A stretch of DNA of 43,155 nt from Coprenecus sp964640305. GTDB taxonomy: Bacteria; Bacteroidota; Bacteroidia; Bacteroidales; UBA932. A program made the translations under genes and the position numbers. Shown here one piece after another: positions 13,829-22,553 of this stretch; the stretch's first letter is position 1; the number at the start of each line of letters is the position of its first letter. Under the pieces are notes generated by a model. That model was not told the origin of the DNA, did not search any database, and saw only the letters and a program-made list of their open reading frames with translations. Where the stretch lies: positions 1 to 43,155 of the forward strand of contig CAZXFF010000015.1 of the NCBI GenBank assembly GCA_964640305.1, read 5' to 3'.

Positions 13829-16375
13829 ATGGAAACTAAGAATAAGACCGGGAAAAAGCAGACGAAGAAGAAAAAGAAGCAGGAATCTCCGTTCATCTCG
13901 TTTTTCCGGAATGAGGTCGTGCGTTTTGTGGCCGGATCGATCTTTGCAATTCTTGCTGTCTTTACCCTAGTGTCTTTTGTATCCTATCTTTTCACGTGGG
14001 CGGAAGACCAGAGTCTGCTTTCGGATGACAATCTGTTTACCAATGTAGTGAATGCCAGCAACTGGGGAGGCAAACTGGGCTTCCTCTATTCCAACCGGCT
14101 GATTTCAGACTGGTTCGGACTGGGAGCTTTCATCCTGCCGCTGTTTTTTGCAGGGGTATCTGTATTCTGCTTCAAGAGCGGTAAAGTCAGGCTTATAAGG
14201 CTGACCCTCCTTTCCGTGATGGGATGTATCGTCATTTCATCACTGTTCTCATATATCTTTTCCTTCACTCCAGCCAAGGATATCTTCGGGGACGGGGCCG
14301 GCGGTTCATACGGCTACTATGTCAACGAATGGCTTGTGTCCATGACGGGAAATTTCGGGGCAGGATGTGTGGTCCTGTTCTTTACCGGGCTATGGATCAT
14401 ATTGCTGAATACCCGTATAGTAGGAATCATAACCCGTTTCTTCAATTCCCTTTTCAAGGAGAAAGAACCGGAACAGTCTTCCGGAGAAGAAGGGGAACTC
14501 CTGCCGGAAGCCGGTACTGAAGAAGGGGATTGCCAGGACGACGAAGAAGAAGGGGACGGGGATGATCTGGACATGGATGAAGATGATGCTGAGGATGACG
14601 GGTGGGATGAAACAGAAGATGAAGACAGCAAGGAAGGCGTGGATGCCCCTGAAACAAATGCCGGACCTGTATTCGAGATACTTGAGAGACCTGTGCCGGA
14701 AAGTACACCGGAAGGAGCTTCCCCCGGATATGAAGCAGTTCCGGATGGGATTCAGCCGGCCGGACCGGAATCCGGGTATAGACCTGACGAAAGGGGCAGT
14801 ACCGAACCTCCTCTTGAAGTGATAGCTCCGGAAAGTCCCGACCAGGTCCTTACGGATGAAGAATGGAGTTGCAGGTATGATCCAAGACTGAGCCTGTCGA
14901 CTTATAGAATGCCTCCGCTTTCCTTGCTTGAAGACTATTCAGACCAGGTGTATGAGGTGCCCAGAGGTGAACTGGTGAAAAACAACCAGCAGATAGTCTC
15001 GACACTACAGGATTACAAGATTGCAATTTCAAAGATATCGGCAAGGGTGGGACCTACTGTCACCCTCTATGAAATAATACCTGCTCCTGGAGTCCGCGTA
15101 TCACAGATTATGCGTCTGCAGGACGATATTGCCCGTTCTCTGGCCGCAAGAGGGGTCAGAGTCGTGAATCTATTGGGGACAAATGCCATAGGTATAGAAG
15201 TCCCGAACGAAAAACCGAGCATTGTCTCCATGCGCTCGATTCTGGAAGACCCTAAATTCGTGGCGGCCAAATACGATTTGCCGGTTGTCATAGGAAGGAC
15301 CATTTCCAATGAAGCGATGTCGTTCGATCTTGCCAAAATGCCCCACTTGCTGGTAGCCGGTGCCACCGGGCAGGGGAAATCGGTAGGGCTAAACGCTATA
15401 ATTACATCCTTGCTGTACAGGAAGCATCCTGCTGAGCTGAAGTTCGTGCTGGTTGATCCCAAGAAAGTGGAACTTTCCCTATATGCACCCATAGAAAAGC
15501 ATTATCTGGCAAAGCTTCCTGATGCGGAGGATGCCATAATTACCGATACAAAGCGTGTCGTATATACATTGCGCTCTCTCTGCAAACTGATGGACAAGCG
15601 GTATGATATGCTTAAGGCAGCCTCTGTCAGGAACGTGAAAGAGTATAATGCCAAATTCCTCCAGCGGAGGCTGAATCCGTACAAAGGACATGAGTACATG
15701 TCATACATTGTAGTCATAATAGACGAGTTCGCCGATCTGCTCATGACAGCAGGACGGGAGGTAGAGGAACCTATAGCGCGTCTTGCCCAGCTTGCCAGAG
15801 CTATCGGTATACATCTTGTCATAGCCACGCAGAGGCCTACCACGAACATCATCACAGGTACAATTAAGGCAAACTTCCCTGCGAGGATAGCATTCAGGGT
15901 CATTTCCAGTGTGGACTCCAAGACGATTCTGGACCAGACCGGGGCGAACCAGCTGATAGGAAGGGGAGATATGCTGATATCCACCGGAAACAGCGAGCCT
16001 GTACGCGTGCAATGTGCATTCATAGACACTCCGGAAGTGGATAAGATTGCCCAGTTCGTTTCGGCCCAGGCAGGATTCGGAGGTGCATACCTGCTTCCTG
16101 AATGCGAGATGGAGGACGGTGCATCTGGAGTCACCAAGGTTTCAGGAGGCGAACGGGATGAACTTTTCAAGGAAGCAGCCCGCCTTATCGTAAGGGAACA
16201 GCAAGGCTCCACATCGCTTATACAGAGGAAGATGAACTTGGGTTATAACAGGGCCGGGAGAATCATGGACCAACTTGAAGATGCCGGTATCGTAGGCCCC
16301 CCCGAAGGCAGTAAGCCGAGGCAGGTCAGGATAACTTCCCTTGAGTCCCTGGAAGAATTGTTGAGCACCATGTAA
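13829..16375 (+). CDS. ftsK: DNA translocase FtsK/SpoIIIE
   Basis: Septal DNA pump that clears chromosome ends during division and activates XerCD at dif. The 848-residue product has a basic cytoplasmic start, four predicted TM helices in the first 210 residues, then a long acidic Pro/Glu/Asp linker (about residues 212-350). The RecA-like motor follows, with Walker A GATGQGKS near residue 511, Walker B VVIIDEFADLLM, the ATQRPTTNIITG block, and a C-terminal winged-helix gamma domain (LIQRKMNLGYNRAGRIMDQLE) that reads KOPS-like sites. The start is ATG 13829; GTG at 13826 would add one residue. It lies between DUF4290 and a LolA-like gene on the same strand, probably as one transcript. Confidence 0.96.
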   Translation: METKNKTGKKQTKKKKKQESPFISFFRNEVVRFVAGSIFAILAVFTLVSFVSYLFTWAEDQSLLSDDNLFTNVVNASNWGGKLGFLYSNRLISDWFGLGAFILPLFFAGVSVFCFKSGKVRLIRLTLLSVMGCIVISSLFSYIFSFTPAKDIFGDGAGGSYGYYVNEWLVSMTGNFGAGCVVLFFTGLWIILLNTRIVGIITRFFNSLFKEKEPEQSSGEEGELLPEAGTEEGDCQDDEEEGDGDDLDMDEDDAEDDGWDETEDEDSKEGVDAPETNAGPVFEILERPVPESTPEGASPGYEAVPDGIQPAGPESGYRPDERGSTEPPLEVIAPESPDQVLTDEEWSCRYDPRLSLSTYRMPPLSLLEDYSDQVYEVPRGELVKNNQQIVSTLQDYKIAISKISARVGPTVTLYEIIPAPGVRVSQIMRLQDDIARSLAARGVRVVNLLGTNAIGIEVPNEKPSIVSMRSILEDPKFVAAKYDLPVVIGRTISNEAMSFDLAKMPHLLVAGATGQGKSVGLNAIITSLLYRKHPAELKFVLVDPKKVELSLYAPIEKHYLAKLPDAEDAIITDTKRVVYTLRSLCKLMDKRYDMLKAASVRNVKEYNAKFLQRRLNPYKGHEYMSYIVVIIDEFADLLMTAGREVEEPIARLAQLARAIGIHLVIATQRPTTNIITGTIKANFPARIAFRVISSVDSKTILDQTGANQLIGRGDMLISTGNSEPVRVQCAFIDTPEVDKIAQFVSAQAGFGGAYLLPECEMEDGASGVTKVSGGERDELFKEAARLIVREQQGSTSLIQRKMNLGYNRAGRIMDQLEDAGIVGPPEGSKPRQVRITSLESLEELLSTM

Positions 16376-16385
16376 AAACAGGAAT

Positions 16386-17051
16386 ATGAAAACAGTCGCG
16401 AAACAACTGATGGTCATTGTCGGGCTATTGCTGTCGTCAGCTGCATGGGGACAGAGGGTCTCTCCAAAGGAGATGGCAGAGAACATGAAGTCTGCGCTTT
16501 CCAAGGGAGAATCAGTGGAATTCACCTTTTCTTTCATGTCAAAAGACCCGGCCGGCAAAACGATAGCTGAGGAAGAAGGAACATTCATCGCTCAGGGGGA
16601 TTGTTTCAGAATGGATACGGATGCGTTGGAGATATTCTGTGACGGTAATGCAAAATGGCTGTATGACAAGGTCAATGAGGAAATTACTATCTTACCCCAT
16701 GATCCCTCTACCATAGAGATAGCGGAATCCCCCTTTGCTGTCCTGGGGATGATCGATGCTGAAAAATTCATATTCAGGCCGGGGACTAAGTCAATCGAAT
16801 ATGGTGGGAGGAAACTTCAAAGCTTCACCATTATACCGAAGGACAGGGATGTCTCCTATTCAGAAGTGACGGTTTCGGTAGATCCGGACTCTTGGTATCC
16901 GGTACTTCTGGAATACATGAGTGTCGGCGGAGACAGATACATTCTCGATATTTCAGGAGTTGTTATGGGCAAGGCGAGGGACAATTCTTTCTATGTGCCC
17001 TCACCGGACCTTATGGACAATCCGGATATCTATGTCTCGGATATGAGATGA
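16386..17051 (+). CDS. LolA-like outer-membrane lipoprotein carrier family protein
   Basis: A 221-residue periplasmic protein with a signal peptide (QLMVIVGLLLSSAAWG, cleavage before QRVSP). It has the LolA-type half-barrel pattern: VEFTFSFMSKDPAGKTIAEEEGTFIAQGDCFRM, then FCDGNAKWLYDKVNEEITI, and a C-terminal segment. LolA carries lipoproteins from the LolCDE complex across the periplasm; this divergent Bacteroidales form is placed by fold pattern only. It starts 10 nt after ftsK and so is co-transcribed with it. Its last 22 nt overlap the 3' end of the convergent Nudix gene. Confidence 0.8.
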   Translation: MKTVAKQLMVIVGLLLSSAAWGQRVSPKEMAENMKSALSKGESVEFTFSFMSKDPAGKTIAEEEGTFIAQGDCFRMDTDALEIFCDGNAKWLYDKVNEEITILPHDPSTIEIAESPFAVLGMIDAEKFIFRPGTKSIEYGGRKLQSFTIIPKDRDVSYSEVTVSVDPDSWYPVLLEYMSVGGDRYILDISGVVMGKARDNSFYVPSPDLMDNPDIYVSDMR

Positions 17052-17653
17052 GCCGATTTGAACACTTCAAGGATTGACAGATGGGTATCAGCGGTGTACT
17101 CCCCGATTCTTCCTGCCGGAATCCACAGGGCTTCGGTGATGCCTTCCTCGGTCTGGGGTACAGGAATCGCCTTTTCCGTCAGGTCCATTGCATACCAGTA
17201 AGTGTGCTTCAGCATGAACTTGCCGTCCATATGGTAAGTATGGTCGGTTACGCATAGCAGTCTGTTTATTTGTGGCGCAGGTATCCCGCATTCTTCCATG
17301 ACCTCCCTTACGGCTGTCTCGTCAGTGTTTTCACCTGGTTCGGCCTTTCCTTTGGGCAAATCCCAAAGTCCGTTCCGCTTGATAACCATAAACTCTCCTT
17401 CAGGATTCCGGATAAGTCCCCCGGCGGCATTCACCTCGGTGAACAGGGAACATAATCTGTCGTAGACCGCCCCGATGTCGTCAGAAGGCAAGTACATTCT
17501 TTGGATGGTGGGGTTTGAGTCGAAGGTAGTGACGGCCTCTCTCAGGCTATCGGTTCCCGAAGTGTACATGATGACGGCTTCAGGATCCGCTTCGGCAGTC
17601 ATATTGTCAGGGCAGATGATTATGGCGCGATTATTGAAGAATATCTTTTTCAT
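17030..17653 (-). CDS. Nudix hydrolase
   Basis: Hydrolase of nucleoside diphosphates linked to another moiety. The 207-residue product has the full Nudix box near residue 100 (GKAEPGENTDETAVREVMEE then CGI), preceded by AAGGLIRNPEGEFMVIKRNGLWDLPKG. The N-terminal 80 residues form an extra domain with no match I recognise. The exact substrate is unknown; similar Bacteroidetes proteins are annotated only as Nudix. Its 3' end overlaps the LolA-like gene by 22 nt. Its start is only 21 nt from the divergent rubredoxin start, so its promoter must lie inside the rubredoxin coding region. Confidence 0.92.
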   Translation of the reverse strand: MKKIFFNNRAIIICPDNMTAEADPEAVIMYTSGTDSLREAVTTFDSNPTIQRMYLPSDDIGAVYDRLCSLFTEVNAAGGLIRNPEGEFMVIKRNGLWDLPKGKAEPGENTDETAVREVMEECGIPAPQINRLLCVTDHTYHMDGKFMLKHTYWYAMDLTEKAIPVPQTEEGITEALWIPAGRIGEYTADTHLSILEVFKSAHLISET

Positions 17654-17674
17654 AATGCTAATTTAAGAGAAAAT

Positions 17675-17839
17675 ATGAAAAAGTACAAATGTAATGTATG
17701 TGACTGGGTATATGATCCTGCAGTAGGGGATCCCGACGGAGGCATAGCACCCGGAACACCTTTCGAAAGTATTCCCGATGACTGGACATGTCCTCTGTGC
17801 GGAGTCGGAAAAGACAATTTCGAACCTGTAGAAGAGTAG
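17675..17839 (+). CDS. Rubredoxin
   Basis: A small electron carrier with one iron bound by four Cys. It is a short gene that size cut-offs easily miss: 54 residues, MKKYKCNVCDWVYDPAVG at the N terminus and DWTCPLCGVGKDNFEP at the C terminus, giving the two CxxC knuckles (C6/C9 and C39/C42). In anaerobes rubredoxins pass electrons to oxygen- and peroxide-reducing enzymes such as rubrerythrin. It stops at TAG, is followed by a terminator, and is divergent from the Nudix gene with a 21-nt gap. A near-consensus TATCTTT at 17642-17648, within the Nudix coding region, may be its -7 box. Confidence 0.97.
   Translation: MKKYKCNVCDWVYDPAVGDPDGGIAPGTPFESIPDDWTCPLCGVGKDNFEPVEE
17686..17693 (-). promoter_or_regulatory. 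Possible -7 box of the Nudix gene inside the rubredoxin gene
   Basis: TACATTTG on the minus strand, 32 nt before the Nudix ATG, lies inside rubredoxin codons 4-7. No clear -33 element is seen. Confidence 0.35.
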
Positions 17840-17858
17840 ACAGAAACAAATGAATGAT

Positions 17859-17888
17859 AAGGGATTGGATCTGATGCCAATCCCTTTC
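17859..17888 (+). terminator. Terminator after rubredoxin
   Basis: AAGGGATTGG pairs perfectly with CCAATCCCTT around an 8-nt loop. The T tract is short. Confidence 0.7.
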
Positions 17889-17918
17889 TGACGGGTATAA
17901 ATATTATTCGGCAATAAA

Positions 17919-17948
17919 TTGGAAAATCCAAGTAATTGCGTAATTTTG
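17919..17948 (+). promoter_or_regulatory. Promoter for eno
   Basis: TTGG (17919-17922), an 18-nt spacer, and TAATTTTG (17941-17948), 40 nt before the eno ATG. Confidence 0.7.
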
Positions 17949-17987
17949 CGCCCGGAAATGAAATTTGGACTAAATATTACAGATATC

Positions 17988-19268
17988 ATGAAAATCAAAA
18001 GTATTGTTGGTCGTGAAATTCTTGATTCACGCGGAAATCCCACAGTAGAAGTAGAAGTTGTACTCGAATCAGGCGTTCGCGGACGCGCTTCCGTTCCTTC
18101 AGGAGCATCCACCGGTGAGCATGAGGCTCTCGAACTCCGTGACGGTGACAAAGGCCGTTACCTCGGAAAAGGTGTTCAGAAAGCAGTCAGGAACGTAAAT
18201 GAAGTCATTGCCCCTGCACTTATCGGATGGTCAGTGCTCGAGCAGCGCGCCATAGACCACAAGATGCTGGAACTTGACGGAACCAAAACCAAATCCAACC
18301 TCGGAGCAAACGCAATCCTCGGTGTTTCCCTTGCAGTGGCACACACAGCAGCAGCTTACCTGAATATCCCCTTGTACCGCTATATCGGTGGTGTAAACAC
18401 CTATACACTTCCCGTTCCCATGATGAACATCATCAACGGCGGTTCACACTCCGATGCGCCTATCGCATTCCAGGAGTTCATGATCCGTCCTGTCGGTGCC
18501 CCTACCTACCGTGAAGGTCTCCGTATGGGAGCTGAAGTTTTCCATGCCCTGAAGAAGGTGCTCCACAACCGCGGTCTCAGCACTGCAGTCGGTGACGAAG
18601 GCGGTTTCGCTCCCGCACTGAACGGTACAGAAGATGCAATCGAATCTATCCTTCAGGCCATCGAAGCAGCCGGCTACAAACCCGGTGTTGACGTTATGAT
18701 AGGAATGGACTGCGCTTCTTCAGAATTCTACAAGGACGGCGTTTACGACTATACCATTTTCGAAGGTGAAAAAGGTGTGAAACGTACTTCTGACGAGCAG
18801 GTTGACTATCTGGAAAGCCTGATCAACAAATACCCCATCGACTCTATAGAAGACGGTATGAGCGAAAATGACTGGGATGGTTGGAAGAAACTTACAGACC
18901 GCATCGGTTCACGCTGCCAGCTCGTAGGTGATGACCTCTTCGTTACCAACGTAGACTTCCTGGCTAAAGGTATCGCTATGGGCTGCGCAAACTCAATCCT
19001 CATCAAGGTAAACCAGATCGGTTCCCTCAGCGAAACACTTGATGCTATCGAAATGGCACACCGTCATGGTTATACCACAGTTACTTCACACCGTTCAGGC
19101 GAGACAGAAGACTCTACAATCGCCGACATCGCAGTGGCTACCAACAGCGGTCAGATCAAGACCGGTTCACTGAGCCGTTCAGACCGTATGGCAAAATACA
19201 ACCAGCTTCTCCGTATCGAAGAAGAACTCGGCAACCTTGCGGTTTACGGTTACAAGCGCATAAAATAA
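17988..19268 (+). CDS. eno: Enolase
   Basis: Glycolytic conversion of 2-phosphoglycerate to phosphoenolpyruvate. The 426-residue product has SIVGREILDSRGNPTVEVEV at the start, the SGASTGEHEALELRDGD loop, NIINGGSHSDAPIAFQEFMI, VGDEGGFAP, metal-site blocks IGMDCASSEFY and SIEDGMSEND, and the catalytic region ILIKVNQIGSLSETL with TSHRSGETED. I start at 17988 (MKIKSIVG); an upstream in-frame ATG at 17919 lies in the promoter. Arginine is written almost only as CGT/CGC while neighbouring genes favour AGG/AGA, the usual sign of very high expression. Confidence 0.98.
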   Translation: MKIKSIVGREILDSRGNPTVEVEVVLESGVRGRASVPSGASTGEHEALELRDGDKGRYLGKGVQKAVRNVNEVIAPALIGWSVLEQRAIDHKMLELDGTKTKSNLGANAILGVSLAVAHTAAAYLNIPLYRYIGGVNTYTLPVPMMNIINGGSHSDAPIAFQEFMIRPVGAPTYREGLRMGAEVFHALKKVLHNRGLSTAVGDEGGFAPALNGTEDAIESILQAIEAAGYKPGVDVMIGMDCASSEFYKDGVYDYTIFEGEKGVKRTSDEQVDYLESLINKYPIDSIEDGMSENDWDGWKKLTDRIGSRCQLVGDDLFVTNVDFLAKGIAMGCANSILIKVNQIGSLSETLDAIEMAHRHGYTTVTSHRSGETEDSTIADIAVATNSGQIKTGSLSRSDRMAKYNQLLRIEEELGNLAVYGYKRIK

Positions 19269-19313
19269 TTCTGCTGTCTTCGGATTGCCGTTGCAGGCAG
19301 AATGCCAATATGT

Positions 19314-19346
19314 TCCCGTCATGGATATCCGTGACGGGATTTTTTT
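19314..19346 (+). terminator. Terminator after eno
   Basis: TCCCGTCA and TGACGGGA pair around a 10-nt loop and are followed by a run of T residues. Confidence 0.88.
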
Positions 19347-19441
19347 ATTCCTCTGCCATTATGGCGCATTGTCCTGACAATAAATGCTTTTATTATCCAT
19401 AGCATAGCTATTGCTGTATGCATTATGGACAATCAAACAAA

Positions 19442-20065
19442 ATGTTTATGGAAAATTATATTAGAAGAACAGCCGAAAAGGCAGGAAATGTAATCAGACA
19501 CTGGTGGCTGATACTTGTTACAGGAATACTATCAATAGGAGTCGGTATTGCAGTATTTGCTCATCCTGTTGAAAGTTATCTGACTCTCAGCATAGTATTC
19601 GGAATCATGATGCTTGTTACCGGCATTGTGGAACTGGTCGTTTCGTTGACCAGCCGCAATTATTTCATGACCCGAACCTACAATGTCATAGGTGGGATTC
19701 TGGACCTTGTGCTGGGCATCTTCCTGTGCACTTACCCGCAGATAACATTGGTTGTGCTTCCCATTATATTGGGAGCATGGCTTCTGTATCACAGTTTCAT
19801 GATAATAGGCATGGGTGGAGATATGGATTCATTCAGGATTCCCGGCAGCGGGTGGACAATTGCCGGAGGCATCGTATTGCTTCTTCTTTCAATTCTTATC
19901 CTGGTCAAACCGTTCAGTATAGGAACGGCTGCGGTAGTGTCCCTGACCGGAGCCTCGTTCGTTGTTTTGGGAATAATGGCAGTAGCCGTATCCCTGCGCT
20001 TCAGGAAAATACACAGAATCTTCCATTATGACGATGCTGAAGTCATAGACAGCAAACCTCTGTAA
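19442..20065 (+). CDS. HdeD/DUF308-type membrane protein
   Basis: A 207-residue inner-membrane protein with six hydrophobic helices arranged as repeats of about 55 residues, each with an acidic or Asn residue and a G-I-x-x-L pattern (WWLILVTGILSIGVGIAVF; YNVIGGILDLVLGIFL; WTIAGGIVLLLLSILILVKP). This is typical of HdeD, which in E. coli supports acid resistance; the role here is unknown. The cytosolic tail is acidic (DDAEVIDSKPL). Start codons at 19442 and 19448 are both plausible; the ATG at 19418 seems too early. It is monocistronic, and its terminator is shared with the convergent CoA-transferase. Confidence 0.8.
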   Translation: MFMENYIRRTAEKAGNVIRHWWLILVTGILSIGVGIAVFAHPVESYLTLSIVFGIMMLVTGIVELVVSLTSRNYFMTRTYNVIGGILDLVLGIFLCTYPQITLVVLPIILGAWLLYHSFMIIGMGGDMDSFRIPGSGWTIAGGIVLLLLSILILVKPFSIGTAAVVSLTGASFVVLGIMAVAVSLRFRKIHRIFHYDDAEVIDSKPL

Positions 20066-20067
20066 TG

Positions 20068-20103
20068 AAAAACCTCCTCGCGATACCGTGAGGAGGTTTT
20101 TTT
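20068..20103. terminator. Bidirectional terminator
   Basis: AAAAACCTCCTC and GAGGAGGTTTTTTT pair with a small internal bulge, with A and T tracts on both sides. It serves the HdeD-like gene and the convergent CoA-transferase. Confidence 0.88.
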
Positions 20104-20137
20104 CAATATTCGGCGGGATGCCGTTTGTTTTTGAACC

Positions 20138-21442
20138 CTATCCGAGGAAGTGGTAGTGTGAACCGAATCTTTCGAAAGCGGCTTTGTCCAAAGATTCCCT
20201 ATGGTCGGGATGGGCAACGCTGATAATGAGTTTTGCCCTTTCCTGGAGGGATTTTCCGTAGAGGTCAACAGCACCGTATTCTGTAACGAACCAGTGGATA
20301 TGGTTACGGGTGGTAACGACTCCGGCACCGGAGTTCAGGACCGGAGCAATCTTGCTGACACCCTTGTTGGTTACTGAAGGCATGGCGATGATGGCCTTTC
20401 CGCCTTTTGACATGGAGGCTCCGTAAACGAAATCAATCTGTCCGCCTACTCCGGAATAGAAAGTGGTGCCGAGGGAGTCTGCGCATACCTGGCCGGTAAT
20501 ATCCACCTGGAGTGCAGAGTTGATTGCAGTTACCTTGGGGTTCTTTGCGATAACATAAGGATCGTTGGTATATCCTACGTCCATCATTGCCACCATAGGG
20601 TTGTCATCAATGAAGTCATATACTTCCTGTGAACCCATAAGGAATGTGGATACCATCTTGCCTTTGTCAATGGCTTTTTCAGCACCGTTGATGACACCTT
20701 TCTTTACGAGAGGAAGTACACCGTCCGCAAACATTTCAGTATGGATACCGAGGTTCTTGTGGTTTCCGAGCTGCGCGAGGACTGCGTTGGGTATGGCACC
20801 GATACCCATCTGGAGGGTAGCACCGTCTTCGATGAGAGATGCGCAGTTCTGTCCGATTGCAGTTTCGATAGCCGAAGGCTCTGAGAAATGTGCAGGTTCC
20901 AGTTCACTGTCTCCTTCCACGAAAATATCGATTGCCGAAAGGGGGATTATAGCATCGCCCCAAGAACGGGGAACATGCTTGTTCACCACTGCGATCACGT
21001 ATTCTGCGCATTCGATGGCAGCCAAAGTAGCATCGACGGATGTGCCGAGGGATACGAATCCGTGTTTGTCAGGAGTGGATACCTGGATCATCGCAACGTT
21101 GCAGGGCAGTACTCCGGAGCGGTACAGTTTCTGGGTTTCGCTCAGGAAGATGGGAATGTAGTCAGCATATCCGGCCTGAACGCTCTTGCGCACGTTCCCT
21201 CCCACGAAGAATGCCTGATGGAAGAAAATGCCTTCATATTTGGCATCGGTGTAGGGTGCAGGGCCTTCGGTATGGAGATGGTGAATCCTTACATCCCTGA
21301 GTTCGCCTGCATCACCTCTGCGGCAAAGGGCGTCAATAAGGATCTTGGGGGCTGCTGCCACACTGCTGAAATGGATATGGTCACCGGACTTTACCACTTT
21401 AACGGCCTCGTCCGCACTTACGAAATGAATGTCTTTGTACAT
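20138..21442 (-). CDS. Acetyl-CoA hydrolase/transferase family (4-hydroxybutyrate or butyryl CoA-transferase type)
   Basis: Moves CoA between acetate and another acyl group by way of a glutamyl-CoA thioester. The 434-residue product has both domains: the N-terminal block (HHLHTEGPAPY, NVAMIQVSTPDKHGFVSLG) and a C-terminal block with NLGIHTEMFADGV, whose Glu is the likely catalytic residue, VNQ-like segment KVTAINSALQVDITGQVCAD, and GVGGQIDFVYGASMSKGGKAI. Members act in fermentation (butyrate, 4-hydroxybutyrate or succinate to acetate); the exact acyl donor cannot be told here. It is monocistronic and its promoter faces that of the ECF sigma gene. Confidence 0.9.
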   Translation of the reverse strand: MYKDIHFVSADEAVKVVKSGDHIHFSSVAAAPKILIDALCRRGDAGELRDVRIHHLHTEGPAPYTDAKYEGIFFHQAFFVGGNVRKSVQAGYADYIPIFLSETQKLYRSGVLPCNVAMIQVSTPDKHGFVSLGTSVDATLAAIECAEYVIAVVNKHVPRSWGDAIIPLSAIDIFVEGDSELEPAHFSEPSAIETAIGQNCASLIEDGATLQMGIGAIPNAVLAQLGNHKNLGIHTEMFADGVLPLVKKGVINGAEKAIDKGKMVSTFLMGSQEVYDFIDDNPMVAMMDVGYTNDPYVIAKNPKVTAINSALQVDITGQVCADSLGTTFYSGVGGQIDFVYGASMSKGGKAIIAMPSVTNKGVSKIAPVLNSGAGVVTTRNHIHWFVTEYGAVDLYGKSLQERAKLIISVAHPDHRESLDKAAFERFGSHYHFLG

Positions 21443-21492
21443 ACGTTTATTGTTGAATAGTTAAATATGTTCCTAAAACCGGGTACAATATG

Positions 21493-21526
21493 CAAAGTTA
21501 AAAATTTTCCACAACTTTGTCACAAA
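21493..21526 (-). promoter_or_regulatory. Promoter of the CoA-transferase gene, paired with the sigma-gene promoter
   Basis: On the minus strand, TTTG (21526-21523), a 22-nt spacer, and TAACTTTG (21500-21493). CAACTTTG on the plus strand at 21512-21519 (one mismatch) may drive the sigma factor. The two form an inverted repeat CAAAGTT-13 nt-AACTTTG. Confidence 0.55.
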
Positions 21527-21551
21527 ACACAATCTCATTCGTCTTTAAAGT

Positions 21552-22046
21552 ATGAATCCGGAATTCACAAGCACAATGGGCGGCTGCAGACGGCGTATGT
21601 TGCTTCTGGTGAGGAACATTGTCAGGGACAATGCTCTGGCCGAAGACATTGTGCAGGATGCCATGCTTGCCGGGTTGCAGGCTGAAAAAGACGGAAAGCA
21701 TATAGACTGTCCAGAGGCATGGCTCATGAAAGTTGTGCGGAACAAAGCTCTGGACATGCTGAGGTCTGCAGGATACGGCAATACGGCACCACTGGAAGCA
21801 GCCGAGAGATATGCGGGAGGACAGAATCCGGAAGCGGCAGCCGGAACAATGGACAGGATAAGGCAGGTCAAGGAGATAGCAGCGGAACTTCCCGAACAGC
21901 AGCGGACGGCTTTCGTTCTCAGGGATATGCTGGGATACAGGACTGAAGAGATCGCATCCGTACTGGATTGCGGGGAGGACAATGTAAGGCAGCTTATATC
22001 CCGTGCCAGAAAAAGAATACGGAAGTTCTTATTGGAAAACGAATAA
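21552..22046 (+). CDS. RNA polymerase ECF sigma factor
   Basis: An alternative sigma factor of 164 residues with region 2 (VRDNALAEDIVQDAMLAGLQ; AWLMKVVRNKALDMLR) and region 4 (LPEQQRTAFVLRDMLGYRTE then EIASVLDCGEDNVRQLISRA). It is shorter than most ECF factors because the N-terminal segment before region 2 is reduced. The next gene encodes a single-span membrane protein whose N terminus looks like a Bacteroidetes anti-sigma domain, so this is likely the regulator of a small envelope-response unit that includes the two genes after it. It is probably auto-regulated, though no ECF-type promoter motif could be fixed. Confidence 0.92.
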   Translation: MNPEFTSTMGGCRRRMLLLVRNIVRDNALAEDIVQDAMLAGLQAEKDGKHIDCPEAWLMKVVRNKALDMLRSAGYGNTAPLEAAERYAGGQNPEAAAGTMDRIRQVKEIAAELPEQQRTAFVLRDMLGYRTEEIASVLDCGEDNVRQLISRARKRIRKFLLENE

Positions 22047-22057
22047 ATGCAGATAAT

Positions 22058-22546
22058 ATGGAAAACAGCCAGGATATCAGAAAACTGCTTGATCTCTACT
22101 TCGATGGGGATACTTCTCTCGAACAGGAAGAAATGCTTCGCAAAATGTTCAGTTCCGGGAAATTCCCACCTGAACTGGAATGCTACCGTCCGCTTTTCTG
22201 TTATGTGGACATGGAGAGAAAAAGCACGGATGCTCCGAGGAAATGGAATGTACGCAGATTTATCGCTGCCACCTTATGTGCAGCAGCCGTATTCGCAGCT
22301 GCAGGCCTGTTTATCCTGGCAGGACTTTCGGGTGACGGGCCGGATTTCCTCCTTACGGTTGGGGAAAAGCAGGTAAATGACGAAGCCCTTGCCGTGATGA
22401 TAGTGGACAGGGAACTGGAGCAGCTGAGGGATGTCCACAATACGCTTGACCTTAGTATGGATGCCCTTCGCCAGTCTGCGGAAATAAGGGACTCTGCCAT
22501 GAAAACGATCGATGGAAGAATAACGCTTGATATAAAACTAAAATAG
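22058..22546 (+). CDS. Putative membrane anti-sigma factor
   Basis: A 162-residue protein with an acidic cytosolic N terminus (IRKLLDLYFDGDTSLEQEEM), the pattern seen in Bacteroidetes anti-sigma and sigma-linked proteins, one TM helix at about residues 68-90, and a periplasmic tail rich in charged helices. I take the ATG at 22058, 11 nt after the sigma stop codon; the longer frame from 21968 would overlap the sigma gene. It has no zinc-binding HxxxCxxC motif, so the anti-sigma role rests on position and topology. It stops at TAG and is followed 7 nt later by the DUF4252-like gene. Confidence 0.6.
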   Translation: MENSQDIRKLLDLYFDGDTSLEQEEMLRKMFSSGKFPPELECYRPLFCYVDMERKSTDAPRKWNVRRFIAATLCAAAVFAAAGLFILAGLSGDGPDFLLTVGEKQVNDEALAVMIVDRELEQLRDVHNTLDLSMDALRQSAEIRDSAMKTIDGRITLDIKLK

Positions 22547-22553
22547 ATAAATT

